Position numbers and translations under genes: made by a program. Source: Tateyamaria omphalii (GTDB lineage: Bacteria; Pseudomonadota; Alphaproteobacteria; Rhodobacterales; Rhodobacteraceae). From it: a DNA stretch of 64,000 bases. Below, one piece after another: positions 33,637 through 43,828 of this stretch. The notes beneath the pieces were generated by a model. That model searched no databases. It was not told where the DNA came from and saw only the letters and a list, made by a program, of their open reading frames with translations. The stretch covers positions 2,294,001-2,358,000 of the forward strand of contig NZ_CP019312.1 of NCBI RefSeq assembly GCF_001969365.1. Direction: 5' to 3'. The stretch's first letter is position 1, and each line of letters begins with the position of its first letter.

Positions 33637-34089
33637 ATGCGCCCGAAATCCCCCCGCATTGCTGTCCGGGCTGTCATCGTCGAGGACGGGCGCCTGTTGA
33701 TGGTCAACGCCTGGCACACGGCCAAGAGCGACTTGATGTGTGCGCCCGGCGGCGGGGTCGAGGTGGGCAGCAGCCTGCCTGCCAACCTGGCCCGTGAGGT
33801 GCATGAGGAGACCGGACTGACCATCGAAGTGGGACCGCCCTGTCTGGTCAACGAGTACCATGACGCGCCCAGCCAGTTTCACCAGGTCGAGGTGTTCTTT
33901 CGCTGCGTGATCGTGCCGGGCACTCTGCGCCCTGAGGTGTGGCATGACGCTGAGGCCGTAGTGACTGAACGCCGGTGGCTGACCGCGGAGGAGTTGGCGC
34001 GCGTCCCGCACAAGCCCGACAGTCTGGGGGCCGTGGCCTTTGGTGCGGGTGGTGTCAGTTATGACCCGCTTGAGCCGTTGATGCGGTGA
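33637..34089 (+). CDS. NUDIX hydrolase
   Basis: A 150-residue protein with a full Nudix box: GGGVEVGSSLPANLAREVHE followed by ETGL (G-x5-E-x7-REUXEEXGU). It hydrolyses a nucleoside diphosphate linked to an unknown moiety. The ATG at 33637 follows AAAGGTG; an upstream ATG at 33601 is also in frame. Its 3' end overlaps the convergent transporter by 35 bases. Confidence 0.88.
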   Translation: MRPKSPRIAVRAVIVEDGRLLMVNAWHTAKSDLMCAPGGGVEVGSSLPANLAREVHEETGLTIEVGPPCLVNEYHDAPSQFHQVEVFFRCVIVPGTLRPEVWHDAEAVVTERRWLTAEELARVPHKPDSLGAVAFGAGGVSYDPLEPLMR

Positions 34090-34903
34090 CGGCCACGGCG
34101 ATGCCCCCGATGACGAGGGCGGCTGCCAGTGCGAGGCTGAGCGACAGCGCCTCGCCCAGCAGGAGCGCGCCACCGGCGATGGCGATGATGGGCACGCTGA
34201 GCTGCAGGACTGCTGCTGTTTGAGCCGCCAGCTGCGGCAGGATGCTGTACCAGAGCGCGTAGCCGAGGCCGGAAGTGACGGCGCCCGATAGGATGGCGAG
34301 AGCAATGCCCGACGGCGCGGCTTGGAGGCCGGTGCCAAAGAGCAGGACAGCCAGGATTGGTAGCGTCCAGACGAAGTTGGCCGCTGTGGCCGCCAGCGGG
34401 TCGGTGGCCCGTTTGCCCACCAGCGTGTAGGCGGCCCAACCGAGCCCGGCGACGACCATGAGCGCCGCACCCGTGATGTCTCCGCCCGCGGTGTCGTCGG
34501 GCCAGAGAGCGATCAGCAGACCGCCAAAGGCCATGCTGGCCCCCATCAGTTGCCGTGTCGTTGGGTGGCCTCCGCGCAGGGCGGACCAGCCGAACATGGT
34601 GACCTGAACGGTGCCGAAGAGGATCAACGCACCAAGCCCTGCGTCGAGCGTGACATAGGCCAGCGAGAACCCGATCATGTAGGCGGCGAGGCTGAACGCC
34701 CCAACCATCCGGTCGCGGTGCAGAAGCGGCAACCCGCCGCCGCGCACCGTCAGGATCATGCAGAGCGCCACGGCGCCAGCCAGCACCCGGATCATCGCAA
34801 AGCTCGACGGGTCGATCCCGCCGCCATCCACCGCCATACGGTTCAGCACGGAGTTGGCCGCAAAAGCGATCATGGTGAGGCAGGTCAGAAGGATCAGGCG
34901 CAT
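34055..34903 (-). CDS. EamA/DMT family transporter
   Basis: A 282-residue membrane protein with about ten hydrophobic segments in two EamA repeats. Examples are LTCLTMIAFAANSVLNRMAV, LAAYMIGFSLAYVTLDAGLG and, in the second half, SGLGYALWYSILPQLAAQ and VPIIAIAGGALLLGEALSL. Likely an exporter of small metabolites. Divergent from the monooxygenase-MarR pair with a shared 97-base control region. Confidence 0.9.
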   Translation of the reverse strand: MRLILLTCLTMIAFAANSVLNRMAVDGGGIDPSSFAMIRVLAGAVALCMILTVRGGGLPLLHRDRMVGAFSLAAYMIGFSLAYVTLDAGLGALILFGTVQVTMFGWSALRGGHPTTRQLMGASMAFGGLLIALWPDDTAGGDITGAALMVVAGLGWAAYTLVGKRATDPLAATAANFVWTLPILAVLLFGTGLQAAPSGIALAILSGAVTSGLGYALWYSILPQLAAQTAAVLQLSVPIIAIAGGALLLGEALSLSLALAAALVIGGIAVAVTASTAQAGHN

Positions 34904-34944
34904 ACGCGTCCCTTACCCCGACCCCGACGCAGGGCCAAGTGGGG

Positions 34945-34990
34945 TTGAGGTCGTGCGCTGCAATCAATATAGTTAGCATGATAACCATAT
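34945..34990 (+). promoter_or_regulatory. Promoter with overlapping 24-bp palindromic operator
   Basis: TTGAGG (34945-34950), a 17-base spacer and TATAGT (34968-34973) form a promoter for the monooxygenase-MarR pair. An imperfect palindrome at 34967-34990, centred on CATG with 20 of 24 positions symmetric (arms ATATaGTTAg / aTAACcATAT), covers the -10 box. This is the position expected of an autorepressing MarR protein and could also control the divergent DMT transporter. Confidence 0.65.
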
Positions 34991-35000
34991 GGAGGATACC

Positions 35001-35294
35001 ATGTCCGAACTGAGTATTTTCGCCACCATTCGCCCCAAACCAGAACACCGCGCCGACGCACTGGCGGCCATCCATAGCGTCCTTGATGCAACGCGGGCCG
35101 AGCCGGGGTGCCGCCGGTTTGAGTTGAACGTCGATGCGGGTGCAGATGATGCGCTGTATCTGGTGGAGACCTGGCAGGATGACGCCGCGCTCGAGACGCA
35201 TTATGCACAGGACTATATTCGTGAGGTTTTTGCCGCCTACGAAACCTGGCTGACCGAACCGGTGCAGATCGTCCGGATGCGCCGCGAAGGCTGA
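35001..35294 (+). CDS. Antibiotic biosynthesis monooxygenase (ABM/YgiN-type) domain protein
   Basis: A 97-residue ABM-fold protein: LSIFATIRPKPEHRADALAAI, ATRAEPGCRRFELNVDA, LYLVETWQDDAALETHY. Such proteins are quinol monooxygenases or haem/aromatic-compound enzymes. The ATG at 35001 follows GGAGG with five bases between; the ATG at 34989 lies before that site. Its stop overlaps the marR start (TGATG). Confidence 0.87.
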   Translation: MSELSIFATIRPKPEHRADALAAIHSVLDATRAEPGCRRFELNVDAGADDALYLVETWQDDAALETHYAQDYIREVFAAYETWLTEPVQIVRMRREG

Positions 35295-35728
35295 TGTTTT
35301 TCCTAAAGGACCTCCCGAGCGCGGAGATGATCGAGGGTGTCACGGCAAATGTGCCCGAAGTGTCACCGCCACGCGTGCTTTCCGTGCTGACGCGGCTGCG
35401 GGCCGCAAGCGTGCTCATGCGCGATGGGGAGGCTTATCTGCGGGGGCACGGTCTGTCGCAGACACAGTTCCTGGCCCTGATGATGATCATGCGGGAACCG
35501 GAGCGGACCAGCCTGTCGGCCGTCGAGATCGCGACGCGGCTCGATGTATCAAAACCGGTGCTGAGCAAGGTGCTGGCCAGCCTGATCGACAAGGGGCTGA
35601 TCGCACCTGCGGCGAAGCAACCGGCGGACCGGCGTCAAAAGCAATTATGCCTGACCGCCGAAGGCACGCGCCGATTTGCGGACATTCTGCCCGGATACTT
35701 CCGCATCCTGCACGCCGCTGATCTTTAG
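35294..35728 (+). CDS. MarR family transcriptional regulator
   Basis: A 144-residue winged-helix repressor. The DNA-binding part is LSAVEIATRLDVSKPVLSKVLASLIDKGLI and the wing is KQPADRRQKQLCLTAEG. It is translationally coupled to the ABM gene. It probably represses its own operon, and perhaps the divergent transporter, through the palindrome at 34967-34990, with a quinone or phenolic inducer as is common for such sets. Confidence 0.92.
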   Translation: MFFLKDLPSAEMIEGVTANVPEVSPPRVLSVLTRLRAASVLMRDGEAYLRGHGLSQTQFLALMMIMREPERTSLSAVEIATRLDVSKPVLSKVLASLIDKGLIAPAAKQPADRRQKQLCLTAEGTRRFADILPGYFRILHAADL

Positions 35729-35731
35729 ACC

Positions 35732-36277
35732 CTAGCGGTGCGGAATGCCCAGATTACCGATCGCAACCGCGTCCGACAGACCATCAAGGAAACGACGGAC
35801 GGCGGCGGGCGAGGTCAGATGGTACTTGGTCTTGTCCGCGGGCGCGCCGTCATAAAGCGCGCGCATGTTGGCCCGGCTCGTGTGCCGTGTGCGCCAGATA
35901 TAGGATAGGAATTCGGCGCTGAACTGTTCGGGGCAGCCTTCGGGCAGGTCAGGTCGCGACCGCCCATAATGTTTGATCGTCCGCCAAAGAACACGGCGCA
36001 ACCGCAGGCCAAGGGGCAGGTCGAGCCAGATCAACGTATCGGCACGGTCGAGCCGTTGAGGCCATGTCCTGCTGTGTCCGCCTTCGAAAATCCATGTGGG
36101 CTTGGCAATCACGTCGAGGGTCATTGCCGATTTCTCTTGCGCCGCACGCTCGACCCAGCCGGATGTCCAGTGGATGAGGTCAATATGAATGACGTGCAGG
36201 AACGTCTTGTCACCCAACTGCCCGGCAAGGGTCGACTTGCCCGATCCGGGCTGTCCGATGATCATCACGCGCTGCAT
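35732..36277 (-). CDS. P-loop NTPase, FlaR/adenylate-kinase-like
   Basis: A 181-residue protein opening MQRVMIIGQPGSGKSTLAGQLG (Walker A) with a kinase-like lid region (WRTIKHYGRSRPDLPEG) and LIWLDLPLGLRLRRVLWR. This layout fits the 'DNA topology modulation protein FlaR'-related group of small kinases; substrate unknown. GTG at 36295 gives six more residues. No clear ribosome-binding site. Confidence 0.8.
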   Translation of the reverse strand: MQRVMIIGQPGSGKSTLAGQLGDKTFLHVIHIDLIHWTSGWVERAAQEKSAMTLDVIAKPTWIFEGGHSRTWPQRLDRADTLIWLDLPLGLRLRRVLWRTIKHYGRSRPDLPEGCPEQFSAEFLSYIWRTRHTSRANMRALYDGAPADKTKYHLTSPAAVRRFLDGLSDAVAIGNLGIPHR

Positions 36278-36434
36278 GGTTGGAGCGTGGCGCACGGGTG
36301 GGGCGGTGGCAAGACGTACGGGGAATGTTGGCCGAAAGGCCGCGCTGTCTCAGACCTATCAAGGAGCTGTTTGGACATGCGGGAAAGGTTTTCTGCGCGG
36401 TAGGTCATGCGAGGATGCCCGTCTGAAAGGAACT

Positions 36435-36470
36435 GGGGCGCGCCGGAAGATGTCCCGGCGCGCCCCTTTT
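36435..36470 (+). terminator. Strong 12-bp stem-loop beside the ABC transporter stop
   Basis: GGGGCGCGCCGG (36435-36446) pairs perfectly with 36455-36466. The TTTTCTT tract follows on the plus strand, yet no plus-strand gene precedes it; the minus-strand ABC transporter ends 12 bases away on the other side. It may serve the minus-strand gene despite the poor U-tract there, or end an unannotated plus-strand transcript from about 36300. Confidence 0.6.
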
Positions 36471-36477
36471 CTTGCCA

Positions 36478-38235
36478 TCAAGCCGCCAGCGTCTGACGGG
36501 CCCGCAAGGCGCGGTAAAGGCCGTCTTTGCGCGCCATAAGCTCGGCGGGCGTCCCATCCTCGACGATGCGGCCCTGATCGAAGACCAGGATCCGGTCCAT
36601 CCGTTCGACGGTGGCCAGCCGGTGGGCAATGACGAGCGTCGTGCGCCCCTCCATCAGCCGTTCGGCGGCTTCGGCCACGCGCGCCTCAGCCTCGGAATCG
36701 AGTGACGAGGTCGCCTCGTCCATCACCAGCACCGGGGCGTCAGACAGAAAGGCCCGCGCGATGGCGACGCGCTGGCGCTCGCCTCCCGAGAGTTTCACGC
36801 CGCGCTCGCCCACCGCCGTGCCGTAGCCCTTGGGCAGCTTCTGGATAAAGCTTGCGGCCCCGGCCCGTTCTGCCGCTTCGCGCACTTCGGACGGGGTCGC
36901 ACCCGGCCGCGCATAGGCGATGTTTTCCGCAAGCGAGCGGTGAAACAGCACCGGCTCTTGCGGCACCAATGCGATATGGCGGCGCAGTGCGTGAAGCGGG
37001 ACCTGGGCAATGTCCACACCGCCCAGCATGATGGCACCCTCCGTCACCTCATGGATCCGCTGGATCAGCTTGACAAACGTCGTCTTGCCCGAGCCAGACC
37101 GACCCACGAGACCCACCTTTTGCCCCGCGGGGATCGAGAGGTTCAGGTCGACGAAGAGCGGCGTGGCAGCGCCTGCGTAGCCGTAAGTGACGTTGTCAAA
37201 GGCGAGCCCAGCCGCGCGCGCAGGCAACGCTTTTGCCGGTTGATGCACGACCTCCTGTTCCGGCTTTGTAGCCATCAGCTCCACCAGCTCTTCGGCGTCG
37301 TTGATCGACTTTTGCAACATGCGGACATGGTTGCCCATCTGGCGCAGATAGCCGTCCATCATGCCCAGGGCCGACACGACGAAGGCGATCTCACCCGCGC
37401 CCGCCGCCCCCTGCACGAAGGCCAGAAGCGCGCCGCCCAACACGGCCCCCCGCAGCATCCAGAGGGAGCTGTCCTGCACCAGACCGGACCACGTGCCGCG
37501 CCGCCAGGTGCGCCGCGTGCGGTGCGCCCATTTCGACAGGACCCGGCCCAGCCGCGAGTCCTCGCGCGCTTCGCCAGCGTGCGCCCGCACGACGGGGTTC
37601 GAGGTGATGGCGTCGGCGAGCGCGCCCGACACACGGCTGTCCTGTGCGTTCGACAGCCGCGCCGCGGGTGCCACCCAAGTCAGGGTCAGCGTCAATGACA
37701 GGCCAAGGAACAGCAGCGCCCCGGCGGCTGCAATCAGACCAATGTCCCAGCGGAAGGAGGCAAGCGTGCCAATGGTGCCCAACAGCACGAGCGCAGACGG
37801 CAAAAGTGCCAACAGCAGCACGTCGGCCATGTCGTCAAGCGCCCAGGCGCCGCGCGTGATCTGCCGCACCGTTGAACCGGCGAACGCATTGGCGTGCCAG
37901 TCTGCGGGCAAGCGTTGCACGCGTGCAAACGCCTCTTGTTCCGCCGTGCGCATGGTTGGCACGGTCAGAGCGATGATTGCGAAGTAGCTCAGGATCTTGC
38001 CCCCGATCGAGACGACGCCGAGGCCGAGCAGAGTGGCAAAGGACAGCCATGGCGATGCGCCTTCGGACACGGCCGCGACAAGGCGTCCCGTGATCACGGG
38101 GATCGTGACGTCCGCCGCCGTAGAGATCAGCACGAGCGACAGGATGGCGGCAACAAGGCCGGGACGGCGGGCCCAGAGGCGTATGGCGAAGGACAGAACG
38201 CGCGCAATGGCGCCATTGGAGGACAACAGAGACAT
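36478..38235 (-). CDS. ABC transporter, fused permease/ATP-binding protein (exporter type)
   Basis: A 585-residue half-transporter, probably acting as a dimer in the inner membrane. N-terminal membrane helices (LVAAILSLVLISTAADVTIPVI, FATLLGLGVVSIGGKILSYF) are followed by the nucleotide-binding domain: Walker A GRSGSGKTTFVKL, signature LSGGERQRVAIARAF, Walker B VLVMDEATSSLD and the H-loop IAHRL. Lipid, peptide or drug export is possible. The ATG at 38235 is preferred over an upstream TTG. A candidate leader ORF with a strong ribosome-binding site lies upstream (38339-38395). Confidence 0.92.
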   Translation of the reverse strand: MSLLSSNGAIARVLSFAIRLWARRPGLVAAILSLVLISTAADVTIPVITGRLVAAVSEGASPWLSFATLLGLGVVSIGGKILSYFAIIALTVPTMRTAEQEAFARVQRLPADWHANAFAGSTVRQITRGAWALDDMADVLLLALLPSALVLLGTIGTLASFRWDIGLIAAAGALLFLGLSLTLTLTWVAPAARLSNAQDSRVSGALADAITSNPVVRAHAGEAREDSRLGRVLSKWAHRTRRTWRRGTWSGLVQDSSLWMLRGAVLGGALLAFVQGAAGAGEIAFVVSALGMMDGYLRQMGNHVRMLQKSINDAEELVELMATKPEQEVVHQPAKALPARAAGLAFDNVTYGYAGAATPLFVDLNLSIPAGQKVGLVGRSGSGKTTFVKLIQRIHEVTEGAIMLGGVDIAQVPLHALRRHIALVPQEPVLFHRSLAENIAYARPGATPSEVREAAERAGAASFIQKLPKGYGTAVGERGVKLSGGERQRVAIARAFLSDAPVLVMDEATSSLDSEAEARVAEAAERLMEGRTTLVIAHRLATVERMDRILVFDQGRIVEDGTPAELMARKDGLYRALRARQTLAA

Positions 38236-38338
38236 GAAATGACCACGGGGCAAGCCCGTGCCTCGGATGTAAATGAAGTGGAGTGTCCTGATGTTGGACG
38301 CAGCGAGTGACGAAAAAGGGGCAACCGGCCCTAGTTGG

Positions 38339-38395
38339 TCAGGATGGTACTCGTAGGTGAGTGCCCTGCAAGAAGGTGCGCATATCGATAATCAT
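38339..38395 (-). CDS. Candidate 18-residue leader ORF before the ABC transporter
   Basis: ATG at 38395 (MIIDMRTFLQGTHL...), TGA at 38341-38339. The upstream AAGGAGGGCGACC is one of the best ribosome-binding sites in the window. Just downstream, GGGC-CGGTT-GCCC followed by CTTTTT could act as a weak attenuator before the transporter start at 38235. TTGACT lies about 60 bases upstream. Leader-peptide control is inference. Confidence 0.4.
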   Translation of the reverse strand: MIIDMRTFLQGTHLRVPS

Positions 38396-38542
38396 GGTCG
38401 CCCTCCTTGTTTGTTGGCATCGCTATGCGCTTGGTACGGCGGCGATCACGGCCAAGTCAAGCGATGTCGAAGGGGTCGATTTTTCATTGGCGGATTTTTG
38501 CTCGACCTTAACGGGAAAAAACACTGTCCTGACATCCCGTGA

Positions 38543-38577
38543 AACGAAAAAGGGCCGCCCCATGGGCGACCCTTCGT
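38543..38577 (-). terminator. Rho-independent terminator of groESL
   Basis: Minus-strand stem GGGTCGCC (38572-38565) with GGCGGCCC (38559-38552), one G-T pair, then TTTTT. Flanking AACGAA/TTCGTT can extend the stem. It lies 44 bases after the groL stop. Confidence 0.85.
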
Positions 38578-38615
38578 TGTCTTGATCAGGTCGGTGAGAC
38601 GCCGACCCAAGCCGC

Positions 38616-40292
<1,677 letters not shown>

Positions 40293-40310
40293 TCAGAGAA
40301 GCGGGGTCGC

Positions 40311-40598
40311 TTACTCGATGATCCCCATGATGTCGCTTTCTTTCATCATCAGCAGCTCTTCGCCGTCGATGGTGACCTCGGTGCCGGACCATTTGCCAAA
40401 CAGCACCTTGTCGCCGCCTTTCACAGCCATTTCGATCAGCTCGCCGCTGTCTTTCCGGGCGCCGGGGCCTGCGGAGACAATCTCGCCTTCGCTTGGCTTT
40501 TCCTTGGCGCTATCGGGAATGATCAGCCCGCCAGCGGTTTTCTCTTCGCTTTCTGTGCGGCGTACCAGCACGCGGTCATGAAGCGGTTTCAATGCCAT
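40311..40598 (-). CDS. groS: Co-chaperonin GroES (Hsp10)
   Basis: A 95-residue lid of the chaperonin: [22 protein letters not shown] (with the mobile loop), [21 protein letters not shown], and [18 protein letters not shown]. The ATG at 40598 follows AAGGAG. First gene of groESL; the 51-base gap to groL is typical. Confidence 0.98.
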   Translation of the reverse strand: MALKPLHDRVLVRRTESEEKTAGGLIIPDSAKEKPSEGEIVSAGPGARKDSGELIEMAVKGGDKVLFGKWSGTEVTIDGEELLMMKESDIMGIIE

Positions 40599-40654
40599 CT
40601 TTGCAGCTCCTTGAGGCTCAAAGTTTTCTCCCTTGGACCCCGTATCCGAGGCCG

Positions 40655-40681
40655 TTAGCACTCATCACATGCGAGTGATAA
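40655..40681. promoter_or_regulatory. CIRCE element (HrcA operator) of groESL
   Basis: TTAGCACTC (40655-40663), nine bases, GAGTGATAA (40673-40681). One arm matches the CIRCE consensus exactly, the other has a single change (GAGTGCTAA expected). It lies 57 bases before the groS start in the leader region. TTGACT on the minus strand (40717-40712) with TACCTA 17 bases away could be the promoter. Confidence 0.9.
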
Positions 40682-40814
40682 CGTGGCGTAGGTAAGCAAG
40701 CGCCCCGAGTGAGTCAACCACGCGGTCCTGTAAATTTTGCAATGTCCGCCCAAGGTTGACTTGGAACCCGGTGCATCATTGCCTAGCCTGCCCAAGACAA
40801 GCGGTGAGGATGCG

Positions 40815-41810
40815 ATGCGGACCCTATTCAAATACGCGCTTTGCGCCATGGCGATGATGGCGCCTGTGGCGCTGCATGCCGCCTGTTCCGGAGCCGATCT
40901 GCGCCCGCAGCTGAGCACCGAGGCACGCGCAGAGATTGCCGAGCGCACCGCCGCCCTGCCCTTTCCCGAAGGCAACCACTGGCGCGCAACCCGCGGGGAC
41001 CAGACCATTACCGTGATCGGTACGATGCACCTGCATGATCCGCGCATGAATGACATCGTGGATCGACTGGCCCCGACGCTGGCGTCCACCGACCTTTTGC
41101 TGGTTGAAATCACAGCCGAAGAAGAAGCCGCGCTGCTCAACGCTGTCTCGACCGATCCGACCATCGCCTTTATCACCGACGGACCCAGCCTGATCGACCG
41201 CGTGTCGCCCAAAATATGGGCCGTGCTGGCCGAAGCTGCGCAAAAGCGGGGCGTGCCGCCGTTCATGGCGGCCAAGTACCAGCCGTGGTTCCTGTCCATG
41301 ACGCTTTCCATCGCGCCCTGTGCCATGGCCGATTTGCACGCTGGCAGGGTGGGACTGGACAAGATGATCATGGCAAAGGCCCGCCAGGCAGATGTGCCGA
41401 TCATGGCGCTGGAAACCCATCGCGAGATGATTGATCTGCTGGCCGCCGACCCGGTCGACGAACAGGTACGGTTCCTACCGCTTGCCGCACAGATGGAAGG
41501 CACGGTCGATGACGCCACCGCCACGACCATTGCGGCCTATTTTGAGGAGCAGCATGGCGCGCTGCTGGCCTTTTCCCGCGTGTTCACCCGCGATCAGATC
41601 GATTTTCCGCCCGCAGAATTCGAAGCCTTGTTTGACGAAATGATGGGCACACTTCTGGACCGGCGAAACCTGCTGTGGATGGACCGGATTGATGCGCGCG
41701 ACGAGCGGAGCATCGTCATCGCCGTGGGTGCGGCACATCTGGGGGGCGAGACAGGGGTGCTGAAGCAGTTGGAGACACGCGGGTTCACATTGCAACGGCA
41801 GCCGTTCTAA
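40815..41810 (+). CDS. TraB/GumN family protein, exported
   Basis: 331 residues with a signal peptide (LFKYALCAMAMMAPVALHA). The TraB/GumN core shows VIGTMHLHDPRMND near the start, the FMAAKYQPWFLSMTL middle and a late IVIAVGAAHLGGETGVLKQL. The GxxH and GxxHL motifs resemble EreA/ChaN-like metalloenzymes; a protease role has been proposed for the family. The start at 40815 follows GAGGA and begins the signal peptide. Divergent from groESL. Confidence 0.88.
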   Translation: MRTLFKYALCAMAMMAPVALHAACSGADLRPQLSTEARAEIAERTAALPFPEGNHWRATRGDQTITVIGTMHLHDPRMNDIVDRLAPTLASTDLLLVEITAEEEAALLNAVSTDPTIAFITDGPSLIDRVSPKIWAVLAEAAQKRGVPPFMAAKYQPWFLSMTLSIAPCAMADLHAGRVGLDKMIMAKARQADVPIMALETHREMIDLLAADPVDEQVRFLPLAAQMEGTVDDATATTIAAYFEEQHGALLAFSRVFTRDQIDFPPAEFEALFDEMMGTLLDRRNLLWMDRIDARDERSIVIAVGAAHLGGETGVLKQLETRGFTLQRQPF

Positions 41811-41850
41811 AGCGCTCGGAACTGACGCAGTTTCCAGTCACGTGTGCGGG

Positions 41851-41869
41851 GTGTTTTGCGTCAAAACAC
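41851..41869. terminator. Perfect hairpin between convergent genes
   Basis: GTGTTTTG (41851-41858), loop CGT, CAAAACAC (41862-41869). It lies 40 bases after the TraB-like stop and abuts the DUF2161 stop, so it may terminate both strands, although no separate U-tract is present. Confidence 0.45.
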
Positions 41870-41870
41870 G

Positions 41871-42545
41871 CTACGCGCCCAGGACCTGACCAGACTGCGC
41901 CACGGCGTCCGCCCCCTTGGGCGTCAGGCCATAAACGCCTGTTTCGACCTTTTCGAACCAGCCATAGTGATCATCGCGCATCATCTGGGTGGCGCGCGTG
42001 ACCCCCGTTTCCCGGGCCACATCGGCGCCCTTGCTCGCCCCCACTTCGTAAAGGAACATCGCCAGTTTCAGCGCGTCCTGGCGGTACGCCGTGATCAGTC
42101 CGACGCGGGTCTGGCCGCCATCGTTTGGGTCGCCCTGCCGGGACGCGAACTCTTTCAACAACCGCCCCTGCCGTTTGGCGTTCTTGCGCGGCGCGTACGG
42201 TCCCGGGTCGCAATGCACCTGCACCAGCCCATCCGACAGCCGCACCGTCATCAGCCCAAGCCCGAGACGCCGACACAGGCGCGTCATGTCCTTGATCGCC
42301 TTGAGAAACCGCTTCCCCTTGCCGCGTTCGACGGCCATGTAGACATCGTCGCTGACCGACAGGCGCGCCACGCATTGATGCACAAGTGCCAGCGAGAAGC
42401 CGAGTTTCAGCTCCACGATCACCGGCGCCTCACCGCCACGGACGGCGACAACATCGGCCGCGCCGACCTCTGATTTCACGACATATCCCTGCCCTTCGAG
42501 AAAGGACTTGATAGGTGGGTAAAGGTCGGTTTCGCGGGTCGTCAC
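41871..42545 (-). CDS. DUF2161 domain protein (PDDEXK-like)
   Basis: 224 residues. The N-terminal half contains a nuclease-like core: ETDLYPPIKSFLEGQGYVVKSEVGAADVVAV then PVIVELKLGFSLALVHQCVARL (Glu-x-Lys), as in DUF2161/restriction-endonuclease-like folds. The C-terminal third looks like a winged helix (LYEVGASKGADVARETGVTRAT...YGLTPKG). The GTG at 42545 gives the family-like start; the frame continues to 42665 without support. Nuclease activity is inferred only from the fold. Confidence 0.8.
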   Translation of the reverse strand: MTTRETDLYPPIKSFLEGQGYVVKSEVGAADVVAVRGGEAPVIVELKLGFSLALVHQCVARLSVSDDVYMAVERGKGKRFLKAIKDMTRLCRRLGLGLMTVRLSDGLVQVHCDPGPYAPRKNAKRQGRLLKEFASRQGDPNDGGQTRVGLITAYRQDALKLAMFLYEVGASKGADVARETGVTRATQMMRDDHYGWFEKVETGVYGLTPKGADAVAQSGQVLGA

Positions 42546-42802
42546 GTTTCGGGTTCCGGGTTGGCGTGTGCGAGGAAACCCGCGCACGCGCCCTTTGGCA
42601 AGCCCTAGCGCCCGCGGGTGCGCAAAGGTTCTTCTATGCGGCCGCTTGGTTCGTTTTCGCAGCACTCCTATACCCTTTTACTTAAACACACGCCGGAAAG
42701 ACGGGCGCGACAATTGCACACTGACCCGCCCCCCGTGACACCATGGGAAAGGTTGCTATAAGGGCGCCGAAATATCCCCCCTCCCCCGAAGGACGCATTC
42801 TG

Positions 42803-43723
42803 ATGAGCACGCTTGTTTTTGGCCATAAATCCCCCGACACCGATTCCACCGGATCGCCCATCATCTGGGCCTGGTATCTGAACGAGATCAAAGGGGTCGA
42901 GGCAGAGCCCGTGCTGCTGGGCGAACCCAACACCGAAGCGGCCTTTGTTCTTAACAAGTGGGACCTGCCCAAGCCGCGCATCATCGACGGCGTGGACGCA
43001 GACCAGCCCGTGGTCATCGTGGATACCAACAACCCGGCCGAGTTGCCCGACGCGATCAACGATGCTGACATTACTGCCATAATCGACCACCACAAGCTGG
43101 TCGGCGGGCTGGAAACCAAGGGGCCCATCGACATCCGCATCGAGCCTGTCGCGTGCACCGCCACGATCATGTGGAAAATGATCGGCAAGGACATGGCGCA
43201 GATGCCCACGGGCGTCAAAGGCGCGATGCTGTCCTGCATCCTGTCCGACACGCTGGAATTCCGCTCGCCCACCACAACGCAGGAAGACAAGGCGATTGCC
43301 TGGGACCTGTCCAAGGACCTGGGCGTGGACATGTCGGCCTATGCATCCGAGATGTTCGAGGCGAAGTCGGACGTGTCGGCGTTTTCTGACGCCGAACTTT
43401 TGCGCATGGACAGCAAGGAATACGCGGTCGACGGGACACAATTCCGGGTCTCCGTGCTGGAAACCACAGCGCCCAAGCTGGTGCTGGACCGCAAAGACAG
43501 CCTGATGTCGTCCATGGTCGATGTCGCGAAAGAGGATGGCGCGGACGAGGTTCTGCTCTTTGTCGTCGATATCCTGAACGAGGAAGCCACGATGCTGATC
43601 CCAAATGACCGCGTTAAGGGCGTGGCAGAGAAAAGCTTTGACGCCACCGTGTCCGGCGACACCGTCGTTTTGCCCGGCGTCATGAGCCGCAAGAAACAGA
43701 TCATTCCGAACCTCAAAGTCTGA
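42803..43723 (+). CDS. ppaC: Manganese-dependent inorganic pyrophosphatase (family II)
   Basis: A 306-residue DHH-superfamily enzyme hydrolysing pyrophosphate. Metal-binding motifs are VFGHKSPDTDSTGS, VIVDTNNPAE, and the DHH motif AIIDHHKLVGGLE; the C-terminal DHHA2 domain carries the RKKQIIPNL substrate-binding end. AAGGA lies nine bases before the ATG. Followed by a double terminator. Confidence 0.95.
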   Translation: MSTLVFGHKSPDTDSTGSPIIWAWYLNEIKGVEAEPVLLGEPNTEAAFVLNKWDLPKPRIIDGVDADQPVVIVDTNNPAELPDAINDADITAIIDHHKLVGGLETKGPIDIRIEPVACTATIMWKMIGKDMAQMPTGVKGAMLSCILSDTLEFRSPTTTQEDKAIAWDLSKDLGVDMSAYASEMFEAKSDVSAFSDAELLRMDSKEYAVDGTQFRVSVLETTAPKLVLDRKDSLMSSMVDVAKEDGADEVLLFVVDILNEEATMLIPNDRVKGVAEKSFDATVSGDTVVLPGVMSRKKQIIPNLKV

Positions 43724-43731
43724 GCGCGCCG

Positions 43732-43797
43732 GGCGGAGGGCACCTCCGCCTTACGATTTAAGATGCGAAGGCGGGCAACTGGCCCGCCTTACCTTTT
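43732..43797 (+). terminator. Double terminator after ppaC
   Basis: The first stem is GGCGGAGG (43732-43739) with CCTCCGCC (43743-43750). The second is AAGGCGGGC (43768-43776) with GCCCGCCTT (43782-43790), loop AACTG, followed by ACCTTTTT. The second is a good rho-independent terminator. Confidence 0.8.
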
Positions 43798-43828
43798 TGT
43801 GCAAGCCTCCCGTCAAAGGGAGGACATC

